From Spirochaetales bacterium (GTDB lineage Bacteria > Spirochaetota > Spirochaetia > SZUA-6 > JAFGRV01): a stretch of DNA of 64,000 nt. The notes below the pieces were generated by a model, which had not been told where the DNA came from, made no database searches, and saw nothing but the letters and a program-made list of their open reading frames with translations. Within the stretch, counting starts at the first letter, position 1, and the number at the start of each line of letters is the position of its first letter. The stretch is from contig JAFGHO010000088.1 in NCBI GenBank assembly GCA_016930085.1, positions 1 through 64,000 of the forward strand, read 5' to 3'. Positions 18,235 to 27,960 of this stretch are shown here, in pieces. The position numbers were made by a program, and so were the translations under genes.

Positions 18235-18753
18235 TATTACGGCGGTAAAGGTAAAGGCTATATCAAAAAGAACATTAAATCTTTTTTTCAGAATGCATCT
18301 CAATACAATTCCGTCCTGGTCATCATCGACCTTGATTCGTGCGAATGTGCGCCTTTATTGCAAAAATAACTTAATATTTTAAAAAGTAACGAGCATTTTA
18401 TTTGACGTATTATCATACGTGAGGTTGAAAGCTGGATAATGGCCGACAGGCATTCATTTGCCAAGTTTTTTAAATTGCCTTTGGATAAAATACCTTTTAA
18501 TCCGAAGCAACTTGATCATCCAAAAGAATACCTGATAAACATTATGAAAAAATCCCGTCAAAAAACATTCAGAAGATATATTGTTCCCGAAAAAGATTCA
18601 CGTGCTATTGTAGGTAAATCTTATAATTCACCGCTCTTTGAATTTATAAATACTTCACGGGAATACAGAAAGGCATACACAGCATCAGACATCCTTAGAA
18701 GATTTATACATGTCATGGAAGACTATTGCAATAAAAGACTCTCGAATAAATAA
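18235..18753 (+). pseudogene. Remnant of the TOPRIM-like (DUF4276-type) partner gene
   Basis: One frame reads YYGGKGKGYIKKNI, VLVIIDLDSCECAP, then TAA, LNILKSNEHFI, then TGA, IIIREVESWIMADRHSF and on to KRLSNK at 18753. Acidic motifs of the type DLD and REVESWIMAD are typical of the DUF4276/TOPRIM-like proteins that pair with OLD-type ATPases in defence-related modules. The N-terminus is missing and two in-frame stops interrupt it, so the gene is dead. The intact 104-residue tail from ATG 18439 is probably not a functional gene. Confidence 0.7.
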
Positions 18754-18770
18754 TGTGTTTTTTTTAAACC

Positions 18771-20951
18771 TCAAAAATCCAGCGTATGCATCATTCCAAC
18801 ACCGGGATTCTTGTTGACGAATTCGAGCACGTCTTCCTTCTTTAATGTAAGGAGGGATATGGAATCCTCGTGCCGGAAAGTATATTCCGCCGGCTCACTG
18901 CGGTGGATTTTATGCATGGCGCCGATAAAATTGCTTCGCTTGAGGGTCGATATGTATTTCCCTTTCTGGGTGACGATGACCTCTCCCTTGTTGATAATGT
19001 AGATGTTTTCGATCGGTTTGCCTTCTTCAATCAGCACGCCGGCGCCCTCGTACTCGATCAGGACAAGTATGGATTCGAGCCATGTCTTCTGGTATGAACT
19101 CAGCCGGTTGAAAAGCGGACATGAGGCAAGGACATTCCAGATGACGTTTTCCCTGTTTTTGATAAGGCGCTGCAGGGTCAGCTCGAACTCGGTTCCGCTG
19201 ATGAAGCTCAGGAATTTGTTTTTTTCTATCGTATAGGCGGTAACGTCCGTTTCCGCGATAACGTCAGCGGCGCGCGGTTTCTCCGTCATCAACGCGATCT
19301 CGCCAAAGTATTCGTATGTACTCGCGACCTTGTTCGTGACGAGTTCATCCGAGTTTATAGCGACATTGCCGGAGGAAATGATGTAAAATTTGTCCCCTTT
19401 TGTTCCCTGTTGTATGATCGTCTGTCCTTTATCGAAGTGTTCTTCCCGGATAATGCTCACGAACTCCTGTACTTTTTCAACCGGCAGACTGTCGAAGAAA
19501 TCGAGGTGTTTGAGCAGCCCGAGTATCTGGTACATCTTTTCATACCGTGGGGCTTCCGTTTCAAAATAGAGGGTGTTTTCGATACCAAAGGTGGCGAGGG
19601 TAAGATCGGTTTGCGGGGGGAAGTCTTTCTTTGCAATATGATAGACAACGATCTTTTTCTGTATATCTTCCGTGAGTGAATTGAGATAGGCGATAGGAGT
19701 ATGCAGGGGGGGTATCCCCGATTCATGGTAGATGACCTTGCTTTCCCACGGAAAACCCCGAAGCTGCGCATAGCGGTCCTCGTGGAGAACACCGAGATCG
19801 TACAGCTTTTTTTGCACGTCGGGGTCGCCCTGATGGTCGGACGAATAAACAAAGGTCTGATCCTGGAATTTAAGAGTAAAGCCCACGGTGGGAATCGAAT
19901 GCAGCGTGTAAAAGAAATTGAACTCACCGCCGTGAATGAATACCGGCTGGCCGAGATATATCGGATGATATCTGAAAAGCCTGCTCAAATAGGAAATCGG
20001 TTCATCGGAGAGGGCCGCGTATTTTCTCAGGAAGCTGTTGATGACCGTACGGGTCGCATACACGGTGATCTTGCCCTCTTCGAGTATCTTCTGAAAGGTC
20101 CCCGCGTCATGGTCCGCGTGACAGTGGGTGAGAATAATGCTGTCGATGAGTTTGGGATTGACATTCGAATTCTCGAGCCATTCGGTCGAATTGACGGGCG
20201 GGTCGACCATAATCCCGTTGTGATTGAGCCAGATCACGTAGCCCGATGTGTTTTCCGTGGGATCGAAACCGTGACTGGGCCCCAGGCAGGTGACACCGAA
20301 GAGCGGGGGATTATATGGTTCGGGAAGACGCTCTCCGATATTGAACTTTGCCTTGTATTCGATCATACCGGGAATATGTGCGATTTTGGTATCATCGAAG
20401 AATACGTCGAAATCTTTATTGTCGTCGACCAAAATCGTGATGTTGTCGATGGCGTAACGATTGTTTTTGAAAAATCCCAATCCGACAAGATCCTTGAAGT
20501 GGAAATTGCCCCGAAAGTAATTCATTTCCTTTCTCAGGTCCGGGAGTACGATATTCTGACTCGACGGGTTAACGTCCTTTGAAAGACTGACATCCTTGGG
20601 ACCAAAGACCGCCTCGTGGAGGGTACGTATCAGCCGCGAAATCTGTTCGCGTGTTCCGATAATGAGGGTCTTTTTCTTTTTAATGAAAAAGTTGTAATAG
20701 ACCGGAAACTCCAGTTCCGCGATACTGATTCCTTTCTGCCGGTGAAAAAGCATGCGGGGAAGGACAAAAATTCTGGGGACGGAATCGGGAAGCGTCATGG
20801 TGTCCTTGATCGTCTCCGGCGGAGAACCGAACTGGATATACCCGATAGGGGATTGTACCAGGTATCCCCCCCGGGGCAGTTTTGTGACACGTTCTTTCAA
20901 TTCGACAAGCGATTCCATTTTCGTTCTGCCGCGTTGATGAGCAGATGACAT
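18771..20951 (-). CDS. Metallo-beta-lactamase-fold hydrolase with two cyclic-nucleotide-binding domains
   Basis: At 726 residues, the protein has an N-terminal region of about 190 residues unlike known domains, a metallo-beta-lactamase domain with metal motif THCHADHD (about residue 275), and two cNMP-binding domains. The first (about 490-600) has the phosphate-binding cassette FGEIALMTEKPRAADV, close to consensus, so it should bind cAMP or cGMP. The second (610-720) is degenerate. Similar proteins in spirochaetes are annotated as cyclic-nucleotide-dependent phosphodiesterases. An AAGGGGG site precedes the ATG. Binding of the product or substrate to the cNMP domain could control hydrolysis; substrate is inferred. 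Confidence 0.8.
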   Translation of the reverse strand: MSSAHQRGRTKMESLVELKERVTKLPRGGYLVQSPIGYIQFGSPPETIKDTMTLPDSVPRIFVLPRMLFHRQKGISIAELEFPVYYNFFIKKKKTLIIGTREQISRLIRTLHEAVFGPKDVSLSKDVNPSSQNIVLPDLRKEMNYFRGNFHFKDLVGLGFFKNNRYAIDNITILVDDNKDFDVFFDDTKIAHIPGMIEYKAKFNIGERLPEPYNPPLFGVTCLGPSHGFDPTENTSGYVIWLNHNGIMVDPPVNSTEWLENSNVNPKLIDSIILTHCHADHDAGTFQKILEEGKITVYATRTVINSFLRKYAALSDEPISYLSRLFRYHPIYLGQPVFIHGGEFNFFYTLHSIPTVGFTLKFQDQTFVYSSDHQGDPDVQKKLYDLGVLHEDRYAQLRGFPWESKVIYHESGIPPLHTPIAYLNSLTEDIQKKIVVYHIAKKDFPPQTDLTLATFGIENTLYFETEAPRYEKMYQILGLLKHLDFFDSLPVEKVQEFVSIIREEHFDKGQTIIQQGTKGDKFYIISSGNVAINSDELVTNKVASTYEYFGEIALMTEKPRAADVIAETDVTAYTIEKNKFLSFISGTEFELTLQRLIKNRENVIWNVLASCPLFNRLSSYQKTWLESILVLIEYEGAGVLIEEGKPIENIYIINKGEVIVTQKGKYISTLKRSNFIGAMHKIHRSEPAEYTFRHEDSISLLTLKKEDVLEFVNKNPGVGMMHTLDF

Positions 20952-21168
20952 GCTGTACCCCCTTCGTTATAAGTGTTTATTCTCTTGTGAAGACTATCGG
21001 TCGACGATCACATGACATATAGTATAGTTTTCGTATAATAACCGCTTCCTCCTCACGAATCTTTCCTTTTGGATTATAATTTATTTCCATTTATTTTTCC
21101 AATTTTTATATGGATTTGCCGGGTTTTTAGCCGGATTAACCGGATGGCGGGAGTATTTCCCCTTTTTC

Positions 21169-24100
21169 TCACTCGTTTCTCAATACATCGATTATTTTTC
21201 CCTTAACAGCGTAACGGGCTGCCAGTAGTACCCAGATACATCCGTGAACGACGATACCGGTTGTGATAATCCCGACGACATCAAACGGGACGGTCTGGCC
21301 CTGCGATACGATTACCGGTAAAAGTGAGATAAATGACGCGAGACAGCCTGCGAGAATGCCGGCAGCGAGGAGGATCGAATTCGGGAAAACACCGATGAGA
21401 AAAATAGTGCTGCGGGGAAGCCCGATCGCCGTGAGAATCGCTCCTTCCTTTTTTCTTTCCGCCATATTTCGCAGAAGGAGAACACCGAATCCGATTGTTC
21501 CGATGAGTAGTCCCAGTCCGCCGAGCATCAAAAACATGGATAAATAGGTGTTTTCCACAACATTGAAACGGGCAAGCCGTTCTATCGTCGGTTCCATTTC
21601 CAATCCGAAACTCCTGAATCTGTTTTCAAGTATTTCCTCGAGCCGGGGGCTGTCCGACCGGGGGCTGTCCGCAAGAAAAAGCCGGTATCCGTCTTCCGAA
21701 GGAAACAGCAGGTTGAAATGACGCGAGGAAATAATAATATTTCCCTGGAATATCGAATTGGAGAGGCCCGCCATCAGTCTGATATGAACCGGCGATCCCC
21801 GTTCATCGAGATAGGTAAGCGTATCGCCGACTGCCTTACCGAGTCCCCAGGTAATCACCGTTTGATCCGCGATCGCAGGGACGGCATCGCCGTCTTCTTC
21901 TTCGAGGATCAACCATGGATTCTTGTCTGAGACCTCCGGCATCACGGAAGCGAATGAAAAGGCATGGCGGTGGGAAAATTCCCGCGGATCGACACCGATA
22001 ATCTGCGGTTCGGCTATCTTGTTGAGATTGAGACAGCTTGCATCATCGCCCTCATGCACGTTCATGGCGACAAAACGGATTGTCCCTTCCATGCCGTTAT
22101 CGAATGAGCCGGTGAATGCCGTATTGAGATCGGTATGAATCGGCAGGGTGGATGTTCCGATGAGGGTAAATCCGCCGGTTCCGGAGGAACGCTGCGCGGG
22201 GGTCGCAAGCGGCGCTTTACGGTTCGCGCCGACCGTGACGATGATGAATATACCGCACGCGAGGATACCGGCCACGGTGATGCTTCGTTTTCTGTTGTGT
22301 GAAAGGCTTTGAAATCCCATACCCGCGATACCCGGCGAATGCTTTCGCGCGCTTTTTCCTGAAAAAATAAGGATGAGGTTGAAAACGGCCAGAAGCAATG
22401 CGAGGGTAAGGGCGCCGGTAAGCATGAAAAAGTGGGCCTGAGTTCCGGTAAGATTTCCACCCGTTCCAACCACGATCACCGTCATACCGGCAATGCAGAG
22501 GATGATGATGAGGATGCTTCCGATGTATCTGTTTTTCAGAAATCGCAGGTGAAACGTTTTCCCTTCCCGCTGAAGGCGGGTGATCGGTGTTTTGAGTAGT
22601 TTTCCCGTTGCCGCGGTCATGACGAGAAAGGATAATCCCGTGCTCAGGAGAATACCGATTGAGAATGTGACCGGATCGACATAAAGGCGAAGGGATGTTG
22701 TTCCGACGGCCCCGATCCAGATGGTCGACAGTCCATAGAGAATCAGTTTGTCATAGAGAATACCGACAAGACCACCGGTTATCGAACCGGCCGCGCCGAT
22801 AATGAGTCCTTCGGTGCGGAAAAGAAAAGAAATTTCCCCGTTTCGGAAACCAAGAGCTTTAAGCAGGCCGAGTTCACCGGACCGGTATTCGACTTCGAAC
22901 ACAAAGAGCAGACCGATGATGAGGAGTGTGGAGAGGATGATGAAAAAACTCAATCCCAAAAACAGACCGCCGAAATCGACCGATTCACTGCCCGCCGCAA
23001 GGCCTTTTTCCATGACGGGGACAAAGGCAAAACCCGCTTCCGAAGGATCGAGTCGCTTCATTACCGCGGCTTCGAGTTCCTGAAGCGGCCTCGATGATGT
23101 ATAGCCGATTGCGGTGAGATTTCCGAATGTGTTACTCCACATCGATTGTGCACGATCGAGGGTGACAACGGCTTTCGGGGCGGCTCCGTATTCGTTCCAG
23201 TACGCCTCATCCTTTTCACGGATGCGTGATAGATCGATATCGATGCCCGGATTCCAGTCCGCACACGTTCCCGCATCGGTAAGGCCGGGGAAATACGGGA
23301 CGAAGTATTCGAGACCCTTTATTTTTTCAAGGGGGATAATATCGCGGACGGTAAATGAAGAGGAGACCTCGATGAGTGAATCCGAAGTTTCCCGGCCGTC
23401 GTCTTCGGCTTCCCGGCCGTCGTCTTCGGCCTCCCGGCCATCCCTTACGGCTCCCGAGGCGGGAATAAAATAGGAAAACTCGATAGTGTCCCCCTTTTTT
23501 GCATGAAGGTCGCGGGCAAGCCAATCGGATATTATAATTTCCCTGTCACCCATATCCACGGGGACGGAGGTGTCTCCCGGTGCAGACACGAAACTGTAGG
23601 GAGTCGTGCGGTCCCCGAGAGAGATCGTATTGATGAAATAGGTGAACATACCCCTGGCGCTTTTATCCGCCGAAAGCCCCGCGGCCGAAATATTTTGGGG
23701 AAGGAAAAGCCGTTCCGAAGTCAATCGGGTGATGCCCGTTCCCGGAATCCGTTCGAAACGTATTCCCGCATCCTGCGGCCCCCAAACCTTTTTAAGCGCC
23801 CGTATGAGTTTCTGCTCTTTCAGGATACCGTTTTGACGCTGTGCGATGAGGATAAGATTGGCTTTACCGGGAAATCCGGCGGTTCGGGAAAGAAGACGCA
23901 GGGGAAGATAAACGGTAAGGGGTGCCTCCTGATGTATCCGAAGGTCGAAGCGTCCCATCGAATCGTCCGGCACGATATCCTTGACGGAAAGTTTGAGTGA
24001 AACCGATTTATCCTCTTTTTCGGAAAAGATGACATTGTACGGGATCGATTCCCGGTATCTGAAGCGCAGCAGAAATGTATCGCCGGGTGTGAGGCCCGTT

Positions 24101-24531
24101 TTTTCGACGAACAGCCGGTTGACCGCCGCTTCGTTTTCGGAAAAAGCGGGATTGTAGGACGAAGCGGTACCGAATTGCCAGAACCGGTCGTCAATTCCAA
24201 AAATCTGCACGCCGCCCATCCGAAGGGTGCCGTCAGGCGAACTGACGATTCCGGAGAGACGCACGGCGGGTGCCGTGGGGGTATGAAGTTCCTTCGACAA
24301 TTCATCCGCTAACGATGTCCGGATGAACCGGCTTCCGGGCATGAGTATATATTCCGTTTTCCCGAGACGGGTTTTCGTATGTTCTTTCAGACTGTAACGT
24401 AACGAATCCCCGACAATCATCGCCCCGAGGAGGACCGCTGTCGAAAAGACCGCGCCCGCGAAAATACCGAGGTTGGTACGCCGGTGACCGATGATGCTTT
24501 GTGCGATATAACTAAGCATCCCCGGTTTCAT
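21169..24531 (-). CDS. Large ABC exporter permease with two FtsX domains
   Basis: At 1120 residues this resembles YbbP/LolC-type double FtsX permeases. TM1 is near residues 21-44; a periplasmic MacB_PCD-like domain is followed by helices clustered at about 525-765 and by a last set at about 998-1105, some ten helices in all. A short acidic 7-residue tandem repeat (DGREAED type) lies near residue 370. It overlaps its ATPase gene by four bases and is last in the eleven-gene operon. By family it would export or extract lipoproteins or other envelope molecules; here perhaps the propeller proteins or lipoprotein of the same operon, which is inference. Confidence 0.85.
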   Translation of the reverse strand: MKPGMLSYIAQSIIGHRRTNLGIFAGAVFSTAVLLGAMIVGDSLRYSLKEHTKTRLGKTEYILMPGSRFIRTSLADELSKELHTPTAPAVRLSGIVSSPDGTLRMGGVQIFGIDDRFWQFGTASSYNPAFSENEAAVNRLFVEKTGLTPGDTFLLRFRYRESIPYNVIFSEKEDKSVSLKLSVKDIVPDDSMGRFDLRIHQEAPLTVYLPLRLLSRTAGFPGKANLILIAQRQNGILKEQKLIRALKKVWGPQDAGIRFERIPGTGITRLTSERLFLPQNISAAGLSADKSARGMFTYFINTISLGDRTTPYSFVSAPGDTSVPVDMGDREIIISDWLARDLHAKKGDTIEFSYFIPASGAVRDGREAEDDGREAEDDGRETSDSLIEVSSSFTVRDIIPLEKIKGLEYFVPYFPGLTDAGTCADWNPGIDIDLSRIREKDEAYWNEYGAAPKAVVTLDRAQSMWSNTFGNLTAIGYTSSRPLQELEAAVMKRLDPSEAGFAFVPVMEKGLAAGSESVDFGGLFLGLSFFIILSTLLIIGLLFVFEVEYRSGELGLLKALGFRNGEISFLFRTEGLIIGAAGSITGGLVGILYDKLILYGLSTIWIGAVGTTSLRLYVDPVTFSIGILLSTGLSFLVMTAATGKLLKTPITRLQREGKTFHLRFLKNRYIGSILIIILCIAGMTVIVVGTGGNLTGTQAHFFMLTGALTLALLLAVFNLILIFSGKSARKHSPGIAGMGFQSLSHNRKRSITVAGILACGIFIIVTVGANRKAPLATPAQRSSGTGGFTLIGTSTLPIHTDLNTAFTGSFDNGMEGTIRFVAMNVHEGDDASCLNLNKIAEPQIIGVDPREFSHRHAFSFASVMPEVSDKNPWLILEEEDGDAVPAIADQTVITWGLGKAVGDTLTYLDERGSPVHIRLMAGLSNSIFQGNIIISSRHFNLLFPSEDGYRLFLADSPRSDSPRLEEILENRFRSFGLEMEPTIERLARFNVVENTYLSMFLMLGGLGLLIGTIGFGVLLLRNMAERKKEGAILTAIGLPRSTIFLIGVFPNSILLAAGILAGCLASFISLLPVIVSQGQTVPFDVVGIITTGIVVHGCIWVLLAARYAVKGKIIDVLRNE
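23390..23442 (-). repeat. 21-bp in-frame tandem repeat inside the permease gene
   Basis: Two adjacent 21-bp copies (23390-23410 and 23411-23431) differ at a single base, followed by part of a third. Each encodes the seven residues of an EAEDDGR unit. Copy number could change by slippage without breaking the frame, changing the length of an acidic periplasmic loop. Confidence 0.75.
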
Positions 24532-25223
24532 CGGCCGTCCTTTTCCAGTTTTCCGTTTTTAAGATGATATCGCCTTTCCATGCAGGCCGCCAGTTCAAGC
24601 GAATGCGTGACGACGATCAGCGCCGTTTCTTCTTCCCTGTTGAGATCGAGAAGAAGCCGGGTGAGTTTTTCCGACGTCGCCGAATCTAAAGAACCGGTCG
24701 GTTCGTCCGCAAGAAGGAGAAGCGGCTTATTAATGAGGGCGCGCGCGACACTTGCCCGCTGCAATTCACCGCCTGAAAGCCGCGGTGGGCGGTAGTTTCT
24801 CCGTGGGAAAAGGCCCGTCCGTTCGAGAAGGTAATCCGCCCGTTCGGCCGCTTCTTTTTTCGAGAGTGCGGAGGACCGGGGCAGTGTGGGGAGAAGGATA
24901 TTTTCAAGTACGCTGCACTGGGGAAGAAGGTGATGAAACTGAAAAACGAATCCGATTGACGAGTTTCGCAGCCGTGCCCGGTCGTTTTCCGAAAGTCCGA
25001 ACAGATCGTTATCGTCGAGAAACACGCTGCCTTGATCGGGGACATCGAGTGTTCCGATGATATGAAGCAGTGTGCTCTTTCCCGACCCCGAAGGGCCGGC
25101 GATCGCCACTGTTTCCTGCCGGTTTACGGAAAATGAAATACCCCTGAGGACCGTGACCGCTTCCTCTCCCTCGGGGCCTGCGAAACTTTTTCGCAGGCTT
25201 TCGCATCGTAACATCATGTTCAC
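24528..25223 (-). CDS. ABC transporter ATP-binding protein, LolD/YbbA type
   Basis: The 231-residue ATPase has Walker A GPSGSGKST, Q-loop FVFQFHHLLPQ, signature LSGGELQRASVARAL and Walker B LLLADEPTGSLD, with a switch His in VTHS. It pairs with the 1120-residue permease, whose start overlaps its stop (ATGA). Its own start overlaps the end of the preceding propeller gene by four bases, so it belongs to the redox operon rather than being a neighbour by chance. Confidence 0.88.
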   Translation of the reverse strand: MNMMLRCESLRKSFAGPEGEEAVTVLRGISFSVNRQETVAIAGPSGSGKSTLLHIIGTLDVPDQGSVFLDDNDLFGLSENDRARLRNSSIGFVFQFHHLLPQCSVLENILLPTLPRSSALSKKEAAERADYLLERTGLFPRRNYRPPRLSGGELQRASVARALINKPLLLLADEPTGSLDSATSEKLTRLLLDLNREEETALIVVTHSLELAACMERRYHLKNGKLEKDGR

Positions 25224-26371
25224 ACCCCCTCGCCGAACGCGTATACCAGGCCGTCTTCGCAGCCGACAATCAGCATCCCGTTGATAACCGCCGGGGAACC
25301 TGAAATGGCATTTCCCGTCTCGTATGTCCAGAGTTTTTGGCCGGATGAACGCTTTAGCAGGTAGATAAAGCCGTCCATGGAACAGACAACCGCCTTTTCG
25401 CCGGCAATGACGGCGCTGCTCTTTACCTCCGTCCCCGTGTCAAAGGTCCAGAGAAGCGTTCCCTTTGCTTTGTCAACGCAGTGGATGACGCCGTCCTGCG
25501 ATCCGATAATGACACAGTTGTTTCCGTATGCCGGAGAAGTGAAAAAAGCTTCTTCGTCTTTATTGAGGTATTCCCATACGAACGAGGAGGACCGGTAATC
25601 CACGCAAACAAGTGCCCCCCCGTAGTGTGCGACAAATGCATGCTTTTCGTCAATGGCAACGGAACCCGGAATATATGAGCCGATTTTTATCTCCTTTTCC
25701 TGTTTGCCGGTGACGGTATCGATGATTCTGAGAAAGGCGTCGCACCCCCCGAAGATGATCCGGTTTTCGCTGACCGAGGGCGCGCCATTGATATACCCCC
25801 CCGTTTCGAAGTTCCAGACTTTCTGTCCCGTCCCGGCATCGAGACAATAGAGGTTGGCATCGTAACATCCGAAAAGGACATGGTTGCTTTTTCCCGGCTT
25901 TCCGATCGTGTAGTTTGCCGATCCGGTTATCCTCGACCCGGCGTCGAACGACCAGATGACTTTTCCCGTTTCGGCATTGCATGCGTAAAAAACTCCCCCC
26001 AGGGTGCCCGCGAGAACCATATTGTCGAAAAGAAGGGGCGGAGCTTCGATCGCATCCCGGGTCGAAAACGACCAGATTTTTTTCCCGTTCGCGCGCGCGA
26101 GCGCGTAAAGTACTCCGTCATCCGAACCGATGTACAATACTTTTTCATTACCGACCGGCGACGACCGGATCGCATCCCCTGTTTTGTACGTCCAGAGAAG
26201 GACCGGTTTTTCCGGTACATCGGTATTCGTACTGCCGGAAAGTTCCCTGTTTCCCCGAAAAACGGGCCATACCGCACCGGAAACGGACGCGGATCCCGCC
26301 GCCTCCGAAAAACAGAATGCGGCAACGAACATGATTACAAGCGAACACACGGTTATTCTTCTATATATCAT
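25220..26371 (-). CDS. Secreted PQQ-like beta-propeller protein (D)
   Basis: A signal peptide (to about residue 30, ending near SEAAG) precedes seven to eight PQQ_2-type blades, each with the pattern GxxLYALxxxxGKxxWxF, for example DDGVLYALARANGKKIWSF and GCYDANLYCLDAGTGQKVW. The start chosen is ATG 26371 because GTGAGG lies nine bases before it; a GTG at 26386 is possible. It overlaps the preceding oxidoreductase gene by 11 bases. The fold is a scaffold; the residues that bind PQQ and calcium in true quinoprotein dehydrogenases were not identified, so enzyme activity is not claimed. Length about 383. Confidence 0.82.
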   Translation of the reverse strand: MIYRRITVCSLVIMFVAAFCFSEAAGSASVSGAVWPVFRGNRELSGSTNTDVPEKPVLLWTYKTGDAIRSSPVGNEKVLYIGSDDGVLYALARANGKKIWSFSTRDAIEAPPLLFDNMVLAGTLGGVFYACNAETGKVIWSFDAGSRITGSANYTIGKPGKSNHVLFGCYDANLYCLDAGTGQKVWNFETGGYINGAPSVSENRIIFGGCDAFLRIIDTVTGKQEKEIKIGSYIPGSVAIDEKHAFVAHYGGALVCVDYRSSSFVWEYLNKDEEAFFTSPAYGNNCVIIGSQDGVIHCVDKAKGTLLWTFDTGTEVKSSAVIAGEKAVVCSMDGFIYLLKRSSGQKLWTYETGNAISGSPAVINGMLIVGCEDGLVYAFGEGV

Positions 26372-27959
26372 TGTCGTTATCCTCACTTTCTTTTAATGCC
26401 AGCGCTCCGGTGGGACACGATTGCGCGCAGATGACCGCGAGTGTACCCAGCGCCCCGGATACCGGAATTTCGAACGGCGGTGCGACGGCCGTCTCCGGGC
26501 CGCGGCCCAAAAAACTCATTCCGCGCATGTGGCGGTTATCTTCCGTCAGACGGACGCATATGCCGCATTTGATGCATTTTCCCGGTTCAAAGACGACTTC
26601 CGGATGACTCGAATCCCTCGTCCACGGCCGGCGCCCAGAGGAGACGTCTTCCGGTAGGATGACGCCGTAGTCGGTCGCGTATTTTCTGAGACGGCATGAG
26701 ACCGGTGAATGACAGTCGCAGTGGAGACAATGCATGGTTTCTCCGATTATTTCCTCTTTTGAGAACTCCTTTTGAGATCCTTTTTTTACGTCGATTCTTT
26801 CAACGGCCGGGAGCGTCGAATGAATCGCACTGATTTCCTTGTTCCCGATATGTCCCATCCTGCAGTCATACGCTTTGGTGCTGACAGGCGCCTTTTGACC
26901 GGTTAGAACCCTGTGAACGGTATCCGCGGCCTCTTTTCCGTGAACGAGGGCCCGGACGGCCATCCGCATGGGCCGTACCGCAGCCCCGCAGGCGAACACG
27001 CCTTCCTCACCCGTAAGAAAATCGGTTCCGAAGCCCTTATCCGGACCGTGAAGCCGGAGCGGTATCAACGTCTTTGCATCAGACGATGCCGCTTCCCCTG
27101 TCGCAAATAATACAGCGGTAAAGGATTTCTTGAGTTCGTCAAGGGACAGGTCGACCCCGATCGCCGTATGATAGTGAAATCCGGCAGTATCGCCGAGCCT
27201 CTTCGTGATTTCATCATACAGGACCGATAACGGCAGACGGCCGTCCGATACCATGCGGTGGAGGCCGCCACCCGGCCCGTCCTCTTTTTCAAAGATATCG
27301 GGCCGGTAGCCGAGTGAAAGCAGCCGGTACGCGGCCGCGAGACCGGCGGGACCCGCGCCGATGACGGCGATACGTTTCGGGTTTTCCGGCCGGTCGCGGG
27401 GAGTGGAAACGGGCGCCGGCGATAGTACCCGGCCTTCAAGATCGCCGCAAAACCGTTCGATCAGGGAAATGGCGATGGGGGGTTCCACCCGCCCCAATCG
27501 GCACACCTTTTCGCATGGTGCCGGGCAAATACGGCCGATAATGGCGGGAAAGGGGATATAGCGGGTGATGAGGTTCACCGCATCCCTGAAATTCCCTTTC
27601 CGAATCATCCTCAATACCGACGGAATTGGAAGACCCGAAGGACAGGCACGACTGCACGGCGCCCTGCAGTCCCCCGCGTGCTCGCTTATAAGCAGCCCGA
27701 GGGTTTCCCTTCGTGAATCAAGGACGCGGCGATTGCCGGTCTCGATCACCATACCTTCTTCGGCGGGTGTCGAACATGCCGGAACGAGGGTGCCCCGTCC
27801 CGTATCTTCGACGAGGCAGATCATGCATGAAGTAAACGGCGCCTTCCCCTCCAAAAAACAGAGCGTCGGGATTTCGATCCCGGCGATACGAGCCGCATCC
27901 AGCAGGGTCGCGCCGCGATTGACCTCTACTTTTATTCCGTTTATTATCAATGACACCAT
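26361..27959 (-). CDS. Fe-S / NAD(P)-binding oxidoreductase with N-terminal [2Fe-2S] domain
   Basis: About 532 residues. The N-terminus is a [2Fe-2S] ferredoxin (SCMICLVED, VPACSTPAEEGM) with the following CxxC region; then a GltD-like Fer4_20 segment (CRAPCSRACPSG, GRICPAPCEKVC), a Rossmann dinucleotide site IGAGPAGLAAAYRLL, and a C-terminal segment CLHCDCHSPVSCRLRKYA plus CIKCGICVR and CAQSCPTGA. This layout occurs in NADH-linked hydrogenase and formate dehydrogenase accessory subunits. ATG 27959 has GGGGGGAT upstream; a TTG 24 bases earlier is less likely. It lies one base after the NuoEF-type gene and almost certainly forms a complex with it. Confidence 0.82.
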   Translation of the reverse strand: MVSLIINGIKVEVNRGATLLDAARIAGIEIPTLCFLEGKAPFTSCMICLVEDTGRGTLVPACSTPAEEGMVIETGNRRVLDSRRETLGLLISEHAGDCRAPCSRACPSGLPIPSVLRMIRKGNFRDAVNLITRYIPFPAIIGRICPAPCEKVCRLGRVEPPIAISLIERFCGDLEGRVLSPAPVSTPRDRPENPKRIAVIGAGPAGLAAAYRLLSLGYRPDIFEKEDGPGGGLHRMVSDGRLPLSVLYDEITKRLGDTAGFHYHTAIGVDLSLDELKKSFTAVLFATGEAASSDAKTLIPLRLHGPDKGFGTDFLTGEEGVFACGAAVRPMRMAVRALVHGKEAADTVHRVLTGQKAPVSTKAYDCRMGHIGNKEISAIHSTLPAVERIDVKKGSQKEFSKEEIIGETMHCLHCDCHSPVSCRLRKYATDYGVILPEDVSSGRRPWTRDSSHPEVVFEPGKCIKCGICVRLTEDNRHMRGMSFLGRGPETAVAPPFEIPVSGALGTLAVICAQSCPTGALALKESEDNDNDI

Positions 27960-27960
27960 A

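Noticed and set aside
19701-20582. 293-codon plus-strand frame inside the cNMP/metallo-beta-lactamase gene
   Set aside because: Antisense shadow; the minus-strand gene has complete metal and cNMP motifs.
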